Assembly: GCA_025642075.2 (NCBI GenBank)
Contig: JAODUO010001626.1
Span: forward strand, 1-64,000
Length of the DNA stretch: 64,000 nt
Direction: 5' to 3'
Source: Ridgeia piscesae
Taxonomy: Eukaryota; Annelida; Polychaeta; Sabellida; Siboglinidae
Shown: piece after piece, positions 1 to 64,000 of the stretch
Layout: the number at the start of each line of letters is the position of its first letter
Numbering within the stretch: position 1 is the stretch's first letter
Program-made: the position numbers and the translations under genes
Notes under the pieces: generated by a model
What the model saw: the letters and a program-made list of their open reading frames with translations, nothing else
What the model was told of the DNA's origin: nothing
Databases searched by the model: none

Positions 1-2
1 CC

Positions 3-689
3 TTAAAAGAACTGCAGTCAGTTATTGGCTTGTTGTCTTTTTGTTCCGAGGTCGTCGTCCCTGGATGCCCCTTTTTGAGACGTTTAATTGACCTCACCAT
101 TGGTGTCTCCCGCCCATACTTCCACATCCGCTTGACCAAACAGGCTAAGCTTGATGTGGGCGTATGGTTGGCTTTTCTGCAACATTTCAATGGTAAAGCT
201 TTCTTTTTGGATAATAATTTTTTGACAGGTGACTTTCTTGAGCTCTACACTGATGCAGCAGGGGCAATTGGCTACGGGGCTCTGTTTGGGAATGCATGGT
301 TTTGTGGCCTGTGGCCTGCAGAGTGGCGTTCACACAATGTTGCTGTTCTGGAACTGTACCCTATTGTTGCAGCGGTCCATATGTGGGGTCATGCTTGGGC
401 CAATAAGAGTGTCTGCTTTTTCACTGATAATGAAGCCCTGGTCCCCATCATTAATAACCAGACTTCGCGGGACCCCCACATCATGGCCTTAATCCGCCCC
501 CTGGTACTTGCATGCTTACGGTTTAACATAAATTTTGCTGCACGCCATATTCCGGGTCGTTTTAACATTTTAGCTGACAAGCTATCTCGTTCACAGGTGG
601 GCGAATTCCACGATCTGGCACCTTGGGCGAACGTCAACCCGGTCATCGTCCCGTACAGCATGTCCCCAGCCGGCTTAGGCAGTCTTTAA
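3..689 (+). pseudogene. Reverse transcriptase thumb / RNase H part of a tyrosine-recombinase retrotransposon
   Basis: The frame is open to the window edge. The first residues (LKELQSVIGLLSF, then PGCPFLRRLIDLTIG) match the region just after the RT palm in DIRS/Ngaro and LTR-type elements. An RNase H fold follows with the acidic residues expected: TDAAGAIGYG, then LELYPI, then FTDNEAL, and a C-terminal D in ADKLSR. The frame ends at 689 and overlaps the recombinase frame, as in Ngaro/DIRS elements. There is no methyltransferase domain between RNase H and recombinase, which favours a Ngaro-like over a DIRS1-like element. Gag and most of RT lie left of the window. Inserted in or beside the last visible intron of the host gene. 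Confidence 0.8.
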
Positions 690-1582
690 GCTCGTTAATG
701 CAGGCGTCTCTTACTACGTCTTCCCGGTTACATTATGAGCGGGCATGGAAGAAGCTAATCACGTTTCATGATTCACTATGTCTCCCCACTCAATTGCCTG
801 TATCTGTGCCCATGATGTTATTGTTTATTGCACATCTGCATGCTGCTGGCTCGGCTCCAGCGTCCGTTGTGTCCACAGTTTCGGCTGTGGCCTATTTTCA
901 TAAGATTAATGGTCTTGCAGACCCATCGCATTGCTTTGCTGTTACTAAAGTTTTAGCTGGTGTCAGGAGTCTTGGTGCGGTTCCTGATGTCCGTCTGCCT
1001 GTCACCCTGCCGGTGTTGTCTCGACTTGTGCATTACCTGTGTTGTTCTCTTCTCGCTATAAGTGCCTCATGCTTCGGGCCATGATGGTCCTAGCCTTCAA
1101 AGCGTACTTGCGCATCGGTGAAATGGTCCCTCGTTCTCGGAGCATGGTACGCGGTTGTTTACACGTGGATGATGTGTTGATCTCTGGCGACCTGATTACA
1201 CTTTCTTTCCGTCGCTTTAAACATAGTTCTATTCAAGGTCCTCAATCTTTACAAATTCAGGGTGCCTGCTCTCCTGTGTCATCTATCTATGTAGCTGCCT
1301 TCCTTCGGGATTTCCTCCGGGCTAGAGGTGCCAAACAGGCCTTGCTGTTTGCTTACCCGGATGGCTCTCCTATGCTCCGGATGGAATTTGACGTCGCTTT
1401 GAAGCAGCTCTTAATTTTCTGTGGTTACCAGACTACCTCCCTCTGGTAGTGCCTTTAAGGGCCACAGTTTCCGCATCGGGGCCGCCACGGCTGCCGCGTT
1501 GCGGGGCGAGTCTGATGCACAGATTCGCGCGGCAGGCAGATGGACATCAGATGCGTTCCGGCGATATATTCGCATTGCCTAA
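623..1582 (+). pseudogene. Tyrosine recombinase (YR) of the same retrotransposon, broken by two frameshifts
   Basis: Three frames in succession: 623 to about 1,045, about 1,040 to 1,435, and about 1,436 to the TAA at 1,580-1,582. The N-terminal SAM-like helices contain LTTSSRLHYERAWKKL. The core has the first catalytic Arg in AYLRIGEM, the H-x-x-R box in GHSFRIGAATAAA, then GRWTSDAF and the tyrosine in RRYIRIA. These are the hallmarks of DIRS/Ngaro and Crypton recombinases. The two shifts (near 1,045 and near 1,435) mean this copy cannot make an intact recombinase unless they are sequence errors. The strong similarity of the remaining frames suggests fairly recent loss. Confidence 0.8.
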
Positions 1583-2030
1583 CATTTTCTTGTTATGGTA
1601 TACTCTTCGTTATACATGTTACTTTAGTTCTATTGGTGGGGCGGTCACATGTGGCTCGGTGACCGGTGGCGTAATTGCCCCACTTATAGGCGTAGGCTAA
1701 ATAATTAGATGTAAAATATACTATCTGCTTAGTGTAGATTAGAGTTGGTATGAATGAACAGTGTGATTGATTAGTACATTATGATACTTACTGGTGGTAA
1801 TGGTAAAGGTTTATATAACCACCATGATAATATTACATGTACCTTGGTTTTATAACCACAGCAGTAATGCTACTATACGTTGTATGTTGAAATGTGGGCT
1901 CTGTCTACCTGAGGGACAGGTGACGTGTATGAGGCTCAGTCATAAGCCTGGCCTTGGGGAGTAGAGCCCACATTTCTCTTTCTTTTTAACAATTTTATAA
2001 CCAATAAACGTCATTAGTTTGGCCATCTTT
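1583..2030. other. 3' non-coding tail of the YR retrotransposon, with a hairpin
   Basis: No frame of note. Contains a perfect 13-bp inverted repeat, aaatgtgggctct at 1,890-1,902 and its complement at 1,963-1,975. An upstream GC-rich stretch (about 1,636-1,686) also has ggtcac/gtgacc arms. YR elements end in inverted or split direct repeats, so these may be its terminal structures. The right boundary, near 2,030, is placed only by where similarity to the next element begins. Confidence 0.45.
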
Positions 2031-2036
2031 CAGCAC

Positions 2037-2600
2037 ATTCCTTTCACAAATAGATGCTCGCTTATCAGAAGTAATGTGACCATAGTGCATATTAATAAAA
2101 TACCATAAAATAAATAAACCAATCAAAGTACGGACGGTGATCCGATCAACAAAATGGCTACATATTGGCGAAATGAACATGCCGCCGAAGGGTCAACTTC
2201 TTGGTATCTGAACAACGAAAAGTCGCACAGACAATGTAGATGGACGATAACAGAGTCTCCGTGTCCGCTGTTGACATTATTCATGTTGCAAACATCGATA
2301 TCCGACTCAAAATCGTTGAGAAATTATCTCAGTAATATCCGCCAAATACGAATGCACTTCAACATCCTTCCAAATACACTCACTTAATTCGCAAACAATT
2401 TTTTTTTCACAAGATGGCGACAGCACGTTTCCGTGACCTACATAGAAATTAGATCAGTAGTTTGAGCTGGCTGGTTAATGTAAAAGAAGGATTTGATCGC
2501 GATAAACGAAAGGCCCATGAACTGTTGAGTTTACTGGGCAGTTTTGGACGGTCTGCGCGTACGAGGGGTTGGGCGGTTTTCGACGGTCTGCGCAGTAAAG
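2037..2600 (+). mobile_element. TTAA-type non-autonomous DNA transposon (element A), copy 1, 5'-truncated
   Basis: From about 2,037 the sequence matches the copies at 8,284 and 45,052 (cacaaatagatgctcgc onward, then the stretch around gacggtgatccgatcaac) and ends in cagtaaagag followed by TTAA at 2,601-2,604. The 5' terminal repeat is missing; the YR retrotransposon stands there, so either it inserted into element A or the left part was lost. No transposase frame. Short ORFs inside are chance. Confidence 0.7.
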
Positions 2601-2605
2601 AGTTA

Positions 2606-2921
2606 AGGTCTGCCCTATCAAGACTTGGCAATTATTACTATTCCATTACGTGAACTTAAACATGTAGATCATGCAACTTAATGTTGGACAGGTATACCTA
2701 TATTAGCTGCTAGTAATGCAGCTGCACCTAGCACCAAACAACCCGATATTGTGATCCCCAAGTTCAATTCAGCACATCAATTTGTGTACTTGCAATACAT
2801 GTTTTTTCATGAATACCTGGTAATTCTTTGTGCATAAAATGGTGCTAACTAAAATGGCACTAACTTGCATACTGTAAATGCTTATTCGTTTATATGTGCA
2901 TACCTATATCTGGTGACTTAC
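2606..2921. other. Intron sequence, nothing recognised
   Basis: Between element A and the last visible exon. AT-rich, no repeat or frame that I can support. Confidence 0.6.

Positions 2922-64000
<61,079 letters not shown>

Overview
The window is nuclear DNA from a metazoan, most likely a marine or aquatic invertebrate. It has small spliced exons with GT-AG borders, AT-rich introns, many microsatellites, LINE, tyrosine-recombinase and DNA-transposon remnants, and a gene architecture (EGF / mucin / NIDO / AMOP / VWD) found in animals. I cannot name the species. Exons were placed by eye from splice signals, reading phase and family motifs; no alignment was run.

One very large minus-strand gene appears to run through almost the whole window and beyond both edges. 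Read 5' to 3' (right to left) it holds: an array of EGF-like exons from 64,000 down to 20,730 (38 intact, one cut by the window edge, one frameshifted, three truncated remnants); a Ser/Thr-rich mucin-like exon with six near-identical 54-bp repeats (24,141-24,728) set inside that array; a NIDO region (20,072 down to about 15,778, four exons); an AMOP domain (15,335-14,374); a VWD domain (13,908-10,601, four exons); a cadherin/Ig-like beta-rich segment (7,670-6,698); an EGF-like exon (6,252-6,091); a 64-residue exon of unknown type (5,378-5,187); and two C-terminal calcium-binding-type EGF exons (5,088-4,960 and 3,050-2,922). This resembles the extracellular part of MUC4 / mucin-like proteins and predicts a secreted or single-pass adhesive, cell-surface glycoprotein. 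Neither the signal peptide nor a transmembrane exon is in the window. Reading phases join without conflict from the exon at 20,846 through to 2,922, which is the strongest support for the model.

The EGF array is young and unstable. Nearly all exons are 111-117 bp and phase 1-1, so any can be gained or lost without breaking the frame. They fall into recurrent sequence types (called here G, F, N, L, T, H, S, V) in recurrent order. A six-exon block V-N-L-T-H-S, introns included, is present twice (51,843-42,623 and 32,686-29,355). Broken exons, an exon more diverged than its neighbouring intron, and a foldback copy of an exon edge show continuing turnover.

Mobile DNA fills the introns. At the left edge is a decayed tyrosine-recombinase (DIRS/Ngaro-like) retrotransposon followed by a 14-bp-TIR element. 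Other copies of that element lie at 8,284-8,889 and 45,052-50,973. The latter sits at TTAA, its paralogous empty site survives at 31,811-31,814, and it carries two head-to-tail copies of a second TTAA element. There are also LINE fragments (9,093-9,738; about 19,300-19,740; 26,940-27,430; 27,453-28,353), several TIR elements (3,160-4,068; 12,152-13,028; 17,367-18,916; 25,341-26,105; 39,616-41,668) and long simple repeats.
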